A stretch of 64,000 nucleotides of DNA from Streptomyces filamentosus (GCF_014654895.1 NZ_BNBE01000001.1:4145919-4209918); one strand, 5' to 3'; shown: positions 49,770 to 57,030, counted from the stretch's first letter. Numbers and translations: made by a program. Notes: generated by a model not told the origin, from the letters alone.

Positions 49770-52349
49770 GTGGTGTGGACCGGAACGTGGGTCGCGGAGC
49801 GGCTCGGCGTCGAACTGATCGGCGACGAGGAGCTGCCCGCCCTCCTGGGCCTCGCCCTGCGCCGCAACCCCAAGCGGGCCCACCTGCTCGTGTCCAGCGT
49901 GCTCGGCAAACACGTGCCGCAGCACCCCTCGGTCGTGTACGGCTCCGGCCTCGGCCTCGGCCTGCGCGTCCGCGAGCTCCTCGGGGCCGAGGAGGCCGGC
50001 CGGGCCGTCGTCCTCGGCTACGCGGAGACCGCCACCGCCCTCGGCCACGCCGTCGCGGACGGCCTCGGCACCGCCCCGTACCTCCACTCCACCCGCCGCC
50101 CGGTCCCCGGCGTCGCCACCGCGGGCGGCTTCGAGGAGTCCCACTCGCACGCCACCTCGCACCTGCTGCTGCCGGAGGACCCGGAGCTGCTGGCCGGCGA
50201 GGGGCCGCTGGTCCTCGTCGACGACGAGTTCTCCACCGGCAACACCGTCCTCAACACCATCCGCGGCCTCCACGAGCGCTACCCCCGCGAGCGGTACGTC
50301 GTCGTCGCCCTGGTCGACATGCGCGGCCCCGCCGACCGCGACCGGCTCACCGCCTTCGCCGCCGAGATCGGCGCCCGCGTCGACCTCCTCACCCTCGCCG
50401 CCGGCACCGTCGGCCTCCCCGAGGGCGTCCTGGAGAAGGGCCAGGAGCTGGTCGCCCGGCACGAGCCCGCGCCCGGCGCGGCCCCCGTCCCGCGCACCCG
50501 CGGCGGCTTCACCGCCGTCGCCGCGCCCGTCCGCGTCGGCCTCGACTGGCCCGCCGGCGTCCCGGACGGCGGCCGGCACGGCTTCACCCCCGACCACCGC
50601 GCCCGCCTGGAGGCGGCGCTGCCCGCGATGACCGGAGCCCTCACCGAGGCGCTGGCCGCCGGCACGGAGGGCGCCCCCGGAGCCGCGTCCCGGGACCTGC
50701 CCGGCGGCGCGCGGCCCCGCGTGCTCGTCCTCGGCTTCGAGGAGCTGATGTACGCGCCGCTGCGGCTCGCCGGCGCCCTGGAGGACGCCGGGCTCGACGT
50801 CCGCTACTCCACCACCACCCGCTCGCCCGTCCTCGCCGTCGACGACCCCGGCTACGCGATACGCACCCGCCTCGTCTTCCCCGCCCACGACGACCCCGCC
50901 GACGGCCCCGGCGAGCGCTACGCCTACAACGTCGCCGGAGGCGGCTACGACGCCGTCGTCGCCGTCGTCGACTCCGCCGCCGACACCCCCGCGCTGCACG
51001 CCCCGGAGGGCCTGCTGGCCCAGCTCGCCGTCCACATCCCGCACGTCGTCCTGGCGGTCGTGCCGTCGTACGCGCCCGGGGCGGCCGGAGCGGTCGCGGC
51101 ACCCGCCGTCGCGGCAGGGCCCCGCGCCCCCGAAGCCACCGAAGAAGCCGAAGCCACCGAAGCCTTCGGAACCATCGAAGCTCCCGAAAGGAGCTCCATG
51201 CTGCCCGAGCCCCTCCGAGGCCCCGCCTTCTCCTCGTACGCCCCCGAGGAGGTCGGCTGGCTGCTCCAGGACCTCTCGGACGTCGAGCTGGAGGCGCCCA
51301 CCGAGGAACGCGAGGAAGCCATCCAGCGCGGCGGCGCGCACTACGCCGAGTCGCTGCCCGTCGAGTACCAGCCGAGCGACCGCTACCAGGAGCTGTACCG
51401 CAGCGCCCTGGAGTCCTCCGCCGCCCGCATCGCCCACGCCGTCGGCGTCGTCACCGAGACCGTCCTGGCGGAGCGGTCCGGCCGCCCGGTCCTCGTCTCC
51501 CTCGCCCGCGCCGGCACCCCCGTCGGCGTCCTCATGCGCCGCTGGGCCCACCGCCGCCACGGCCTCGACCTGCCCCACTACGCCGTCTCGATCGTCCGCG
51601 GCCGGGGCATCGACGCCAACGCCCTGCGCTGGCTCGCCGCCCACCACGACCCGGCCGACGTCGTCTTCGTCGACGGCTGGACCGGCAAGGGCGCCATCAC
51701 CCGCGAACTCGCCGCAGCCCTGCGGGAGTCCGAGGAGTTCGCCGGCTTCGACCCGGAGATCGCGGTCCTCGCCGACCCCGGCTCCTGCGTCCGCACCTAC
51801 GGCACCCGCGAGGACTTCCTCATCCCCTCCGCGTGCCTCAACTCCACGGTCTCCGGCCTGATCTCGCGCACGGTGCTCCGCTCCGACCTCGTCGGACCGG
51901 ACGACTTCCACGGCGCCAAGTTCTACCGCGACCTGGCCGGCGCCGACGTCTCCGTCGCCTTCCTCGACGCCGTCGAGGCCCGCTTCGACGAGGTCGCCGA
52001 CACCGTCGACACCGACGTCAAGGAACTCCTCGCCACCGACCGCACCCCCACCTGGGAGGGCTGGGCGGCCGTCGAGCGGATCAGCGAGGAGCAGGGCATC
52101 CACGACGTCAACCTCGTCAAGCCCGGCGTCGGCGAGACCACCCGCGTCCTCCTGCGCCGCGTCCCCTGGAAGATCCTCGCCCGGCGCGGCGCGGGCGCCG
52201 ACCTCGCCCACGTCCGCCTCCTCGCGGAGCAGCGCGGCGTCCCCGTGGAGGAGGTCGACGACCTCCCGTACACCTGCGTGGGCCTCATACACCCCCAGTA
52301 CACGAGGGGCGCGACAGGCGCCGACGGCAAGGCGGTGGTGTCCCGATGA
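49770..52349 (+). CDS. fusion of PRTase-TRSP and StiP-PELOTA phosphoribosyltransferase modules
   Basis: The 859-residue protein joins two units usually encoded separately. The N-terminal half (1-430) is a PRTase_2 domain with the PRPP-loop motif LVLVDDEFSTGNT (Asp151-Asp152), followed by a TRSP domain. A Glu/Ala-rich linker (about 450-476) leads to a StiP/PRTase_1 module (about 485-760) with VDGWTGKGAITREL (Asp635). A C-terminal PELOTA-type domain (about 775-845; VLLRRVPWKILARRG) ends the chain. The GTG start is used; GAAAGGA lies about 11 bp upstream. An in-frame ATG at 51198 behind AAAGGAG could make the second unit separately. It is coupled to the HAD gene by ATGA. Confidence 0.88.
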   Translation: MVWTGTWVAERLGVELIGDEELPALLGLALRRNPKRAHLLVSSVLGKHVPQHPSVVYGSGLGLGLRVRELLGAEEAGRAVVLGYAETATALGHAVADGLGTAPYLHSTRRPVPGVATAGGFEESHSHATSHLLLPEDPELLAGEGPLVLVDDEFSTGNTVLNTIRGLHERYPRERYVVVALVDMRGPADRDRLTAFAAEIGARVDLLTLAAGTVGLPEGVLEKGQELVARHEPAPGAAPVPRTRGGFTAVAAPVRVGLDWPAGVPDGGRHGFTPDHRARLEAALPAMTGALTEALAAGTEGAPGAASRDLPGGARPRVLVLGFEELMYAPLRLAGALEDAGLDVRYSTTTRSPVLAVDDPGYAIRTRLVFPAHDDPADGPGERYAYNVAGGGYDAVVAVVDSAADTPALHAPEGLLAQLAVHIPHVVLAVVPSYAPGAAGAVAAPAVAAGPRAPEATEEAEATEAFGTIEAPERSSMLPEPLRGPAFSSYAPEEVGWLLQDLSDVELEAPTEEREEAIQRGGAHYAESLPVEYQPSDRYQELYRSALESSAARIAHAVGVVTETVLAERSGRPVLVSLARAGTPVGVLMRRWAHRRHGLDLPHYAVSIVRGRGIDANALRWLAAHHDPADVVFVDGWTGKGAITRELAAALRESEEFAGFDPEIAVLADPGSCVRTYGTREDFLIPSACLNSTVSGLISRTVLRSDLVGPDDFHGAKFYRDLAGADVSVAFLDAVEARFDEVADTVDTDVKELLATDRTPTWEGWAAVERISEEQGIHDVNLVKPGVGETTRVLLRRVPWKILARRGAGADLAHVRLLAEQRGVPVEEVDDLPYTCVGLIHPQYTRGATGADGKAVVSR
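51188..51200 (+). promoter_or_regulatory. internal ribosome-binding site and start within the PRTase fusion
   Basis: AAGGAG (51188-51193), a 4-bp spacer and an in-frame ATG (51198-51200, Met477) fall in the Glu/Ala linker, immediately before the StiP module. This may initiate a separate StiP-PELOTA protein or be the remnant of the ancestral gene start before fusion. Confidence 0.55.
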
Positions 52350-53569
52350 ACGCCCCCACGCCCCCGGCGAACGCCTCCGTGACCACGACGGACGTCCCCG
52401 TGACCGGGACGGGCGTCTCCGCGACCCCGGCGGATGCCCTCGCGACGACGACGGGCGTCCCCGCGACCCCGGCGAACGCCTCCGTGACCACGACGGGCGT
52501 CCCCGCGACCTCGGCGGATGCCCTCGCGACGACGGCAGACGTCCCCGCGACCCCGGCGAACGCCTCCGTGACCACGACGGGCGTCCCCGCGACCTCGGCG
52601 GATGCCCTCGCGACGACGGCAGACGTCCCCGCGACCCCGGCGAACGCCTCCGTGACCACGACGGGCGTCCCCGCGACCTCGGCGGATGCCCTCGCGACGA
52701 CGGCAGACGTCCCCGCGACCCCGGCGAACGCCTCCGCGGCCAAGGCGGCCGTCCCCGCGACGACGACCCTGGTCGCCAGCGACCTCGACCGCACCCTCAT
52801 CTACTCGACCGCGGCCCTCGCCCTCGGCATGCCGGACGCGCAGGCGCCCCGGCTGCTGTGCGTCGAGGTCCACGAGTCCAAGCCGCTCTCGTACATGACG
52901 GAGGAGGCGGCCGAACTCCTCGCGCTGCTCAGCGCCGAGACCCTCTTCGTCCCCACCACGACCCGGACCCGCAAGCAGTACCAGCGCATCCAGCTCCCGG
53001 GCACCGCGCCGAAGTACGCGATCTGCGCCAACGGCGGGCACATCCTCGTCGACGGCGTCTCCGACCCCGACTGGCACGCGTCCGTCGTCCGCCGGCTCGC
53101 CGAGGAGTGCGCCCCGCTCTCCGAGATCCGCGCCTACCTCACCGCGACCACCGACCTGTCCTGGGTGCGCAAGCACCGGGTCGCCGAGGACCTCTTCGCC
53201 TATCTGGTCGTCGAGCGGGAGCGGCTGCCCGAGGACTGGCTGGGACGCTTCGGCGCCTGGGCCGCCGACCGCGGCTGGACGGTCTCCCTCCAGGGTCGCA
53301 AGGTGTACGCGGTGCCGAAGCCGCTCACCAAGAGCGCCGCCGTCCGCGAGGTCGCCCGGCGCACCGGCGCCGCGCTCACCCTCGCCGCGGGCGACTCGCT
53401 CCTCGACGCCGACCTGCTCCTCGCCGCGGACCGCGCCTGGCGCCCGGGCCACGGCGAACTCGCCGACACGGCCTGGACCGCCCCCCACCTCGACGTCCTC
53501 GCGGAGCGGGGCGTCGCGGCGGGGGAGGAGATCCTCCGCCGCTTCCGCGCGGCGGCGCTCCTTTCCTGA
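52346..53569 (+). CDS. HAD-family hydrolase with repetitive N-terminal extension
   Basis: The 407-residue protein has a HAD hydrolase domain from residue 140 onward: motif I ASDLDRTLIYS (Asp146, Asp148), a cap with ICANGGHILVDG, and motif IV AAGDSLLDADLL. The first 138 residues are an Ala/Thr/Val/Pro-rich extension built from 28-residue repeats encoded by 84-bp tandem repeats. HAD phosphatases accompany PRTases in ter biosynthetic modules, where they may dephosphorylate the nucleoside-like product. ATG overlaps the PRTase stop. The extension looks disordered and is not typical of the family. Confidence 0.88.
   Translation: MNAPTPPANASVTTTDVPVTGTGVSATPADALATTTGVPATPANASVTTTGVPATSADALATTADVPATPANASVTTTGVPATSADALATTADVPATPANASVTTTGVPATSADALATTADVPATPANASAAKAAVPATTTLVASDLDRTLIYSTAALALGMPDAQAPRLLCVEVHESKPLSYMTEEAAELLALLSAETLFVPTTTRTRKQYQRIQLPGTAPKYAICANGGHILVDGVSDPDWHASVVRRLAEECAPLSEIRAYLTATTDLSWVRKHRVAEDLFAYLVVERERLPEDWLGRFGAWAADRGWTVSLQGRKVYAVPKPLTKSAAVREVARRTGAALTLAAGDSLLDADLLLAADRAWRPGHGELADTAWTAPHLDVLAERGVAAGEEILRRFRAAALLS
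52367..52750 (+). repeat. 84-bp tandem repeats in the HAD gene 5' end
   Basis: Units beginning GCGAACGCCTCCG start at 52472, 52556, 52640 and 52724, exactly 84 bp apart; three are complete and near-identical, the fourth is cut short. An earlier degenerate unit starts at 52367, 105 bp (84+21) before the first. The 84 bp encode 28 residues, so the frame is kept; sub-repeats of 21 bp are visible inside each unit. Confidence 0.93.
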
Positions 53570-53602
53570 GCGATCCTGCCGTACGGTGTCCCGGCTCCCG
53601 GG

Positions 53603-53821
53603 TCAGCCGCAGCAGCCCCCGCCGCAGCAGCCGCCGCCACCCCCGCCCCCGGCGGGGGCGGCGCCGGCGGACGCGGACCCGCCGACGGCCACGGCCGACA
53701 GCAGCTTCACGGTGTCGTCGTGCCCGGCGGGGCAGGAGGCGGGCGCCGAGGACTCGGCCATGGGCCGGCTCAGCTCGAAGGTGTCACCACAGGTGCGGCA
53801 GCGGTATTCGTAACGAGGCAT
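53603..53821 (-). CDS. FmdB-family zinc ribbon protein
   Basis: The 72-residue protein begins MPRYEYRCRTCGDTFE, the FmdB regulatory zinc-ribbon signature, with a second CPAGH half. The C-terminal half is a Gly/Cys-rich tail (GGGGGGGCCGGGCCG) that may bind metal. FmdB proteins are small putative regulators. ATG at 53821 lies 6 nt after a TAGCCT -10-like element, suggesting a leaderless transcript. It converges with the HAD gene, 33 bp between the stops. Confidence 0.86.
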   Translation of the reverse strand: MPRYEYRCRTCGDTFELSRPMAESSAPASCPAGHDDTVKLLSAVAVGGSASAGAAPAGGGGGGGCCGGGCCG

Positions 53822-53899
53822 GCGCCCAGGCTAGCGGGGGCGCCGCGGGCACGGGAGCGGGTCCGCCGGGCCGCGGCGGATCCGCCGCGGCGCGCGGCC

Positions 53900-55309
53900 T
53901 CAGTGCGCGTGCCCGCCCCGCTCCTCGCGGATCGCGGCGACGACGCGCGCGGCCTCGGCCCGTACGGCCTCCAGCTCGCCCAGGAAGTGCCAGTAGTCGG
54001 GATGGCGCCCTTCCAGCCCCGCCACGGCCCGGTCGATCCGCGCCACCGCCTCGTCGAGGGGGCGGGCGTGACGCGGATCGGGCCGGGTGCGGCCCTCCAT
54101 GGCGAGCCGCTGCGCGTCCCGCACCGCGAACCTCGCCCGGTCCGTCTCCGCCGTCGGGTCCTTCGCGACCGCGTCGAGCCGTCGCAGCCGGTCCCCCGCG
54201 GCGGCCACGGCCTCCCCGGTGGTGTCGAGCAGCGCCCGTACGGTCGACAGCAGGGCGGTCGCGTCCGGCCACCGCTGCTCCGCCCGCGCCGCCCCCGCCT
54301 CCGCGAGCCGCTCCTCCGCCTGCCGTACGGCCCCGGCCGCCTGCTCCGGCACGTGCTGGAGGTCCTGCCAGCAGGCGGCCGAGTACCGCCGCCGCAGCTC
54401 GGACAGCACGGGCTCGACGGCCTCGGCCCGGGTCGCCAGGGCCTGCGTCCGGGTCCGCAGCGACACCAGCCGCTTGTCGATCTCGGCGGCCCGCTCCGGC
54501 AGCCGCTCGGCCTCCGTCCGCACCGCCTCCGCGTCCCGCAGCACCCGGTCGGCCCGCTGGAGCGTCTCGGCGACCCCGTGCCGCCCGGCCCCCTCGTTGA
54601 GCCGGGTCAGCTCGGGCCCGAGCGCGGCGAGCCGGGCGGCGAGGTCATCGGCCCGCAGCCCCTTCTCCCGTACGGATTCGAGCGCACCGCCCGCCCCGCG
54701 CAGCGCCTGCCGGGCCCGCTCCACGGCGGGCGCGAGCCGCGCCAGCTGCGTCTCGGCCCGGCCCAGCAACGGCGCCAGCCCGGCCTCGAACCGGTCGAGC
54801 TCCCCCTTGACCCGCTCCAGCTCCTCCCGGGCCCGCGTCAGCTCCCCCCGGGCCCGCTGGGCCGTCCCGGAGTCGAGCTCCTCCCGATCGAGATCATGAG
54901 CGTCAACAGCAGAAATATAGACATGGGACACCTCATCGACCCGCCGCCCCAACGCCGCGAACTCCTCGACGGCCCGCCGCGCCTCCGGCGACCCGTCCAC
55001 CGCCGTGATCGTCTCGATGGTGATCCGCATCCCCCGCTGCGCGGTGTCCAGCTCGTAGAACGCCGCCGCAGCCGCGTCCTTGGCCGCCTGCGCCTCCGCC
55101 CGCTGCCCTTCCCCACGCCCCCCGAACCACCGCCGGCCGCCCCCGCCACCAGCGAACGACTGAGGCACCAGCACCCCCACCACCAGCGGCAACAAGAACG
55201 CGACCCGCACCAGCCCCCCGCCCCCGGACACCGCCCTACCCTTCGCGCCGCTCGCCGCCACGACCCTCTCCCGTGCTGTCTCCGCAGTGCCCGCCGTCCG
55301 AACGACCAT
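53900..55309 (-). CDS. membrane-anchored coiled-coil protein of unknown function
   Basis: The 469-residue protein has one membrane segment near the N terminus (about 33-55, FLLPLVVGVLVPQSF) followed by a Gly-rich patch (GGGGGRRWFGG). From residue 85 on it is almost entirely Ala/Arg/Glu/Leu coiled coil with regular heptads. I recognise no catalytic family; a scaffold or envelope-associated role is plausible. ATG at 55309 has GGGAGA upstream. It is divergent from the tRNA-Val gene. Confidence 0.7.
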   Translation of the reverse strand: MVVRTAGTAETARERVVAASGAKGRAVSGGGGLVRVAFLLPLVVGVLVPQSFAGGGGGRRWFGGRGEGQRAEAQAAKDAAAAAFYELDTAQRGMRITIETITAVDGSPEARRAVEEFAALGRRVDEVSHVYISAVDAHDLDREELDSGTAQRARGELTRAREELERVKGELDRFEAGLAPLLGRAETQLARLAPAVERARQALRGAGGALESVREKGLRADDLAARLAALGPELTRLNEGAGRHGVAETLQRADRVLRDAEAVRTEAERLPERAAEIDKRLVSLRTRTQALATRAEAVEPVLSELRRRYSAACWQDLQHVPEQAAGAVRQAEERLAEAGAARAEQRWPDATALLSTVRALLDTTGEAVAAAGDRLRRLDAVAKDPTAETDRARFAVRDAQRLAMEGRTRPDPRHARPLDEAVARIDRAVAGLEGRHPDYWHFLGELEAVRAEAARVVAAIREERGGHAH

Positions 55310-55385
55310 TCTCCCACCCACCAAGGACGACCACACGACCCCACCGGTTCGCCCCACCCGCCCCCAGACCTCCCCGCATACGCGT

Positions 55386-55416
55386 TTGCGATCCGCCCAT
55401 CCCCTCCGTGTAGGCT
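55386..55416 (+). promoter_or_regulatory. promoter of tRNA-Val
   Basis: TTGCGA (55386-55391), N19 and TAGGCT (55411-55416) form a vegetative-type promoter ending 14 bp before the mature tRNA. The spacer is slightly long. Confidence 0.55.
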
Positions 55417-55430
55417 GATGCCTCCTCCAA

Positions 55431-55505
55431 GGGTGCGTAGCTCAGGGGTAGAGCGCTGCTCTTACAAAGCAGATGTCGGCGGTTCGAAACCGTCCGCGCC
55501 CACCA
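55431..55505 (+). tRNA. tRNA-Val, anticodon UAC
   Basis: The cloverleaf is complete. The 7-bp acceptor stem is GGGTGCG with CGCGCCC (one T-G pair). The D arm has CTCAGGGGTAGAG. The anticodon stem CTGCT/AGCAG carries loop CTTACAA (anticodon TAC, 55463-55465), and the T arm has GGCGGTTCGAAACCGTC. The discriminator A and CCA are encoded (55502-55505). It reads GUA (and wobble GUG) valine codons. The adjoining DNA is prophage-derived, so this tRNA 3' end is a likely integration site. Confidence 0.95.
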
Positions 55506-55529
55506 GTCTGACCTCATGCGGGGTCGGCA

Positions 55530-55565
55530 AAGGCCCAGGTCAGAGCAATGCTCGGCCTGGGCCTT
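55530..55565 (+). terminator. tRNA-Val terminator
   Basis: AAGGCCCAGG (55530-55539) and CCTGGGCCTT (55556-55565) pair perfectly, with an inner GAGC/GCTC stem in the loop. It begins 25 bp after the tRNA CCA. Confidence 0.85.
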
Positions 55566-55631
55566 CGTCATGAGACTGCACTCTGACTACACGTTGGCTA
55601 GCCTCTTGAGCACTCTCGCTACACGGGCCCG

Positions 55632-55650
55632 TCCCCTAAAAATCCCCTAA
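55632..55650. repeat. TCCCCTAA direct repeats near the tRNA
   Basis: TCCCCTAA occurs at 55632-55639 and 55643-55650, 11 bp apart (about one helical turn); the second continues into a CCCCTAAGGGG palindrome. They may be arm-type integrase or excisionase sites. Confidence 0.5.
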
Positions 55651-55687
55651 GGGGAGAGGCGGCGCCGGCGAGGAAACAACCAGAGCA

Positions 55688-55720
55688 GCGGCCCCCCTTC
55701 TGCCGTCGAAGGGGGGCCGC
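55688..55720. terminator. 13-bp hairpin at the prophage left end
   Basis: GCGGCCCCCCTTC (55688-55700) pairs perfectly with GAAGGGGGGCCGC (55708-55720), loop 7 nt. It insulates the tRNA side from prophage transcription. Confidence 0.82.
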
Positions 55721-55841
55721 CTAGTGTGCCGAGAGCGCTACTCGGGGGCCACCTGAGCTGGCGTCTCGGCACGTCTATGGGGAACGACTCTCCACGATGG
55801 CAAAAGGATGCGGCGTCGGCGGAGAAGTTCACTCTTTCGAG

Positions 55842-55855
55842 CGAACGCGCGTTCG
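55842..55855. promoter_or_regulatory. LexA-type SOS box
   Basis: CGAACGCGCGTTCG is a perfect 14-bp palindrome that fits the actinobacterial LexA box pattern CGAAC-N4-GTTCG exactly. It lies 165 bp upstream of the XRE gene; a TTCGAA/TAGCCC promoter-like pair (55852-55857, 55874-55879) overlaps it. Confidence 0.65.
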
Positions 55856-55950
55856 AATCATGGAAACTACACCTAGCCCTGCGGCGAGGGCTAGCTGACG
55901 CAGGGCTGCGGCCGTGTGGGCCACTTCCGGCCATACCCTTCTACCTCGAT

Positions 55951-55999
55951 TTGAACCATGATCACAAAAAGCCGCAAAGTAGCTGCTGACAAATGATCA
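55951..55999 (+). promoter_or_regulatory. promoter and operator sites of the prophage XRE gene
   Basis: TTGAAC (55951-55956) with CAAAGT (55975-55980) 18 bp downstream is a candidate promoter. TGATCA hexamers at 55959-55964 and 55994-55999, 35 bp apart, flank it and are natural candidates for repressor operators. Confidence 0.45.
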
Positions 56000-56020
56000 T
56001 GATCGGTCGAGCTTGGACGC

Positions 56021-56275
56021 GTGCCAGCCGACCAGCCCGAATGGATCACCAGCGCCCAGCAGGCGCTCGGGCGCAAGGTCCGCGACGCCCGCCTCTACGC
56101 AGACCTCACACAGGAGCAACTCGCCGCCCTGGCCCAGATCGACAGGTCGACAATCCAGCGCATAGAGGGCGGCCAGAATGATGCGAAAATCAGCCACCTT
56201 CTCCGCGTAGCCGCCGCCCTCGGCGTCCCCGCCCGGGACCTCATCCCAGATGGCGCCCCACCGGCAAACCCGTAG
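56021..56275 (+). CDS. XRE-family helix-turn-helix regulator of the prophage
   Basis: The 84-residue protein is essentially one HTH_3 domain: LGRKVRDARLYADLTQEQLAALAQIDRSTIQRIEGGQ, then a helix ending near ALGVPARDLIP. Single-domain XRE proteins in prophages are Cro/CI-like regulators. Start is GTG at 56021 with no clear ribosome-binding site. Its position by the SOS box and the TGATCA sites suggests a role in the lysogeny switch; without a peptidase domain it is more Cro-like than a classic CI. Confidence 0.85.
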   Translation: MPADQPEWITSAQQALGRKVRDARLYADLTQEQLAALAQIDRSTIQRIEGGQNDAKISHLLRVAAALGVPARDLIPDGAPPANP

Positions 56276-56308
56276 GTCCTGTCAGTCCCGCCCCGTAGGC
56301 TTGCCCCC

Positions 56309-56482
56309 ATGTCCGAGCACTCCCGCCCCGCCAGCCGCACCGCCGATCCTGCCGTCATCAACTGCCGGATCCGTGCCCTGCTGCGCGCCGGCGAGCTGAC
56401 GGCGGAGGGGCGTGCGGAGTACGGCCGGCTGCTCGTCGAGTGGGATGCCGCCGTCCAGGCCGAGCAGGAGCTCGCCGCCTAG
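56309..56482 (+). CDS. small conserved actinophage-type protein (57 aa)
   Basis: The ORF from ATG 56309 encodes 57 residues (begins MSEHSRPASRTADP, ends EQELAA), mostly alpha-helical and charged. TAGGCT (56296-56301) 7 nt upstream suggests a leaderless transcript. It is followed by a 12-bp terminator. I do not know a function; similar short ORFs are typical of the early region of Streptomyces phages and integrative elements. Confidence 0.62.
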   Translation: MSEHSRPASRTADPAVINCRIRALLRAGELTAEGRAEYGRLLVEWDAAVQAEQELAA

Positions 56483-56494
56483 GAGGATTGGTGT

Positions 56495-56526
56495 CCCGCC
56501 CGTCGGTCGCTGTCCCGACGGGCGGG
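56495..56526 (+). terminator. 12-bp hairpin after the 57-aa ORF
   Basis: CCCGCCCGTCGG (56495-56506) pairs perfectly with CCGACGGGCGGG (56515-56526), loop 8 nt, 13 bp after the stop codon. Confidence 0.82.
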
Positions 56527-56639
56527 TCCGAGCATCGCGTCAGCCAGAAGACGCTGATGTTGACGCGAGTGTACGACTGGCCGCCGACAGTCCGGGGTGC
56601 CGTCGCAGCCCTGTCAGAGGCGCCGCTTACGATGCGACC

Positions 56640-56840
56640 GTGGCGATCGAACTCCCTGACGAACTGATCAAACTCGAAGAAGCAGCCTGGGCGGAGCAGC
56701 AGGCCGGCGCGCTCACCGTGGAAACGGCAGCCGCCGTACAGGCCGCGGTCACCGAGCATGCGCAGGCCATCGGGGAGCCGCGGTTCGCCGTCGAGGCCGC
56801 GCTGAAGAAGAAGGTCCGGCACCCCGAGGCGGACGCCTGA
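56640..56840 (+). CDS. small alpha-helical phage protein (66 aa)
   Basis: The ORF from GTG 56640 encodes 66 residues (MAIELPDELIKLEEAAWAEQ...), predicted helical with an Ala/Glu heptad pattern. TACGAT (56628-56633) 6 nt upstream suggests a leaderless transcript. It ends before a hairpin shared with the convergent lysis operon. Short proteins of this kind lie near the lysis module in several actinophages, but the function is unknown. The frame is open upstream to 56412; I see no ribosome-binding site there. Confidence 0.6.
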   Translation: MAIELPDELIKLEEAAWAEQQAGALTVETAAAVQAAVTEHAQAIGEPRFAVEAALKKKVRHPEADA

Positions 56841-56858
56841 CCCCGGACACGACGAAGC

Positions 56859-56882
56859 CGCCCCCTCCCGAAGGAGGGGGCG
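56859..56882. terminator. bidirectional terminator between early ORF and lysis operon
   Basis: CGCCCCCTCC (56859-56868) and GGAGGGGGCG (56873-56882) pair perfectly on a CGAA tetraloop. It ends the leftward late operon and the rightward 66-aa ORF. Confidence 0.85.
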
Positions 56883-56895
56883 TTGCCGTTGGGCC

Positions 56896-57030
56896 TCAGG
56901 TGGTCTCGTCAGGCGGCGGTACGACGTCGGGCTCGTGCGGCGGGTCGGCAACCCCCATGTCGGCGAGCGTCTCCCCATCGGCCTCGACGGCGACAGGCAG
57001 CGGCCTCAGCGGTTTCATCTCCATGCTCAC
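56896..57030 (-). CDS. very small phage protein (44 aa)
   Basis: GTG at 57030 overlaps the stop of the next upstream gene (GTGA), giving a 44-residue acidic, proline-rich protein (ends EPDVVPPPDETT); ATG 57024 would give 42 residues. The overlap argues for a real, coupled gene at the end of the late operon. No family recognised. Confidence 0.55.
   Translation of the reverse strand: MSMEMKPLRPLPVAVEADGETLADMGVADPPHEPDVVPPPDETT

Larger units (their letters stand above)
55566..56020. other. 455-bp non-coding control region at the prophage left end
   Basis: No convincing gene is present; open frames on both strands have poor start context and atypical composition. The stretch holds TCCCCTAA direct repeats, a 13-bp terminator hairpin and an 8-bp inverted repeat TGCCGAGA/TCTCGGCA (55727-55734/55763-55770). 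It also holds a perfect SOS-box palindrome, a CTAGCCCT/AGGGCTAG hairpin (55873-55880/55887-55894) and the XRE promoter. Several are described separately. Confidence 0.7.

Noticed and set aside
49578..52292. 904-residue open frame antisense to the PRTase fusion gene
   Set aside because: Low-complexity Gly/Ala/Asp/Val translation with no motif, mirrored from strongly GC3-biased codons of the real gene.
52367..52750. Possible CRISPR array (regular 84-bp spacing)
   Set aside because: Whole units repeat without unique spacers, the array is in frame inside a coding sequence, and no cas genes are present.
52285..52800. 171-residue repetitive open frame antisense to the HAD gene 5' end
   Set aside because: Every repeat is the reverse complement of the 84-bp tandem array whose sense frame runs into a good HAD domain.
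55647..55989. Two opposite small open frames (87 and 95 residues) in the prophage left end
   Set aside because: They overlap terminators, the SOS box and inverted repeats, have no ribosome-binding site and no recognisable fold; treated as non-coding control DNA.
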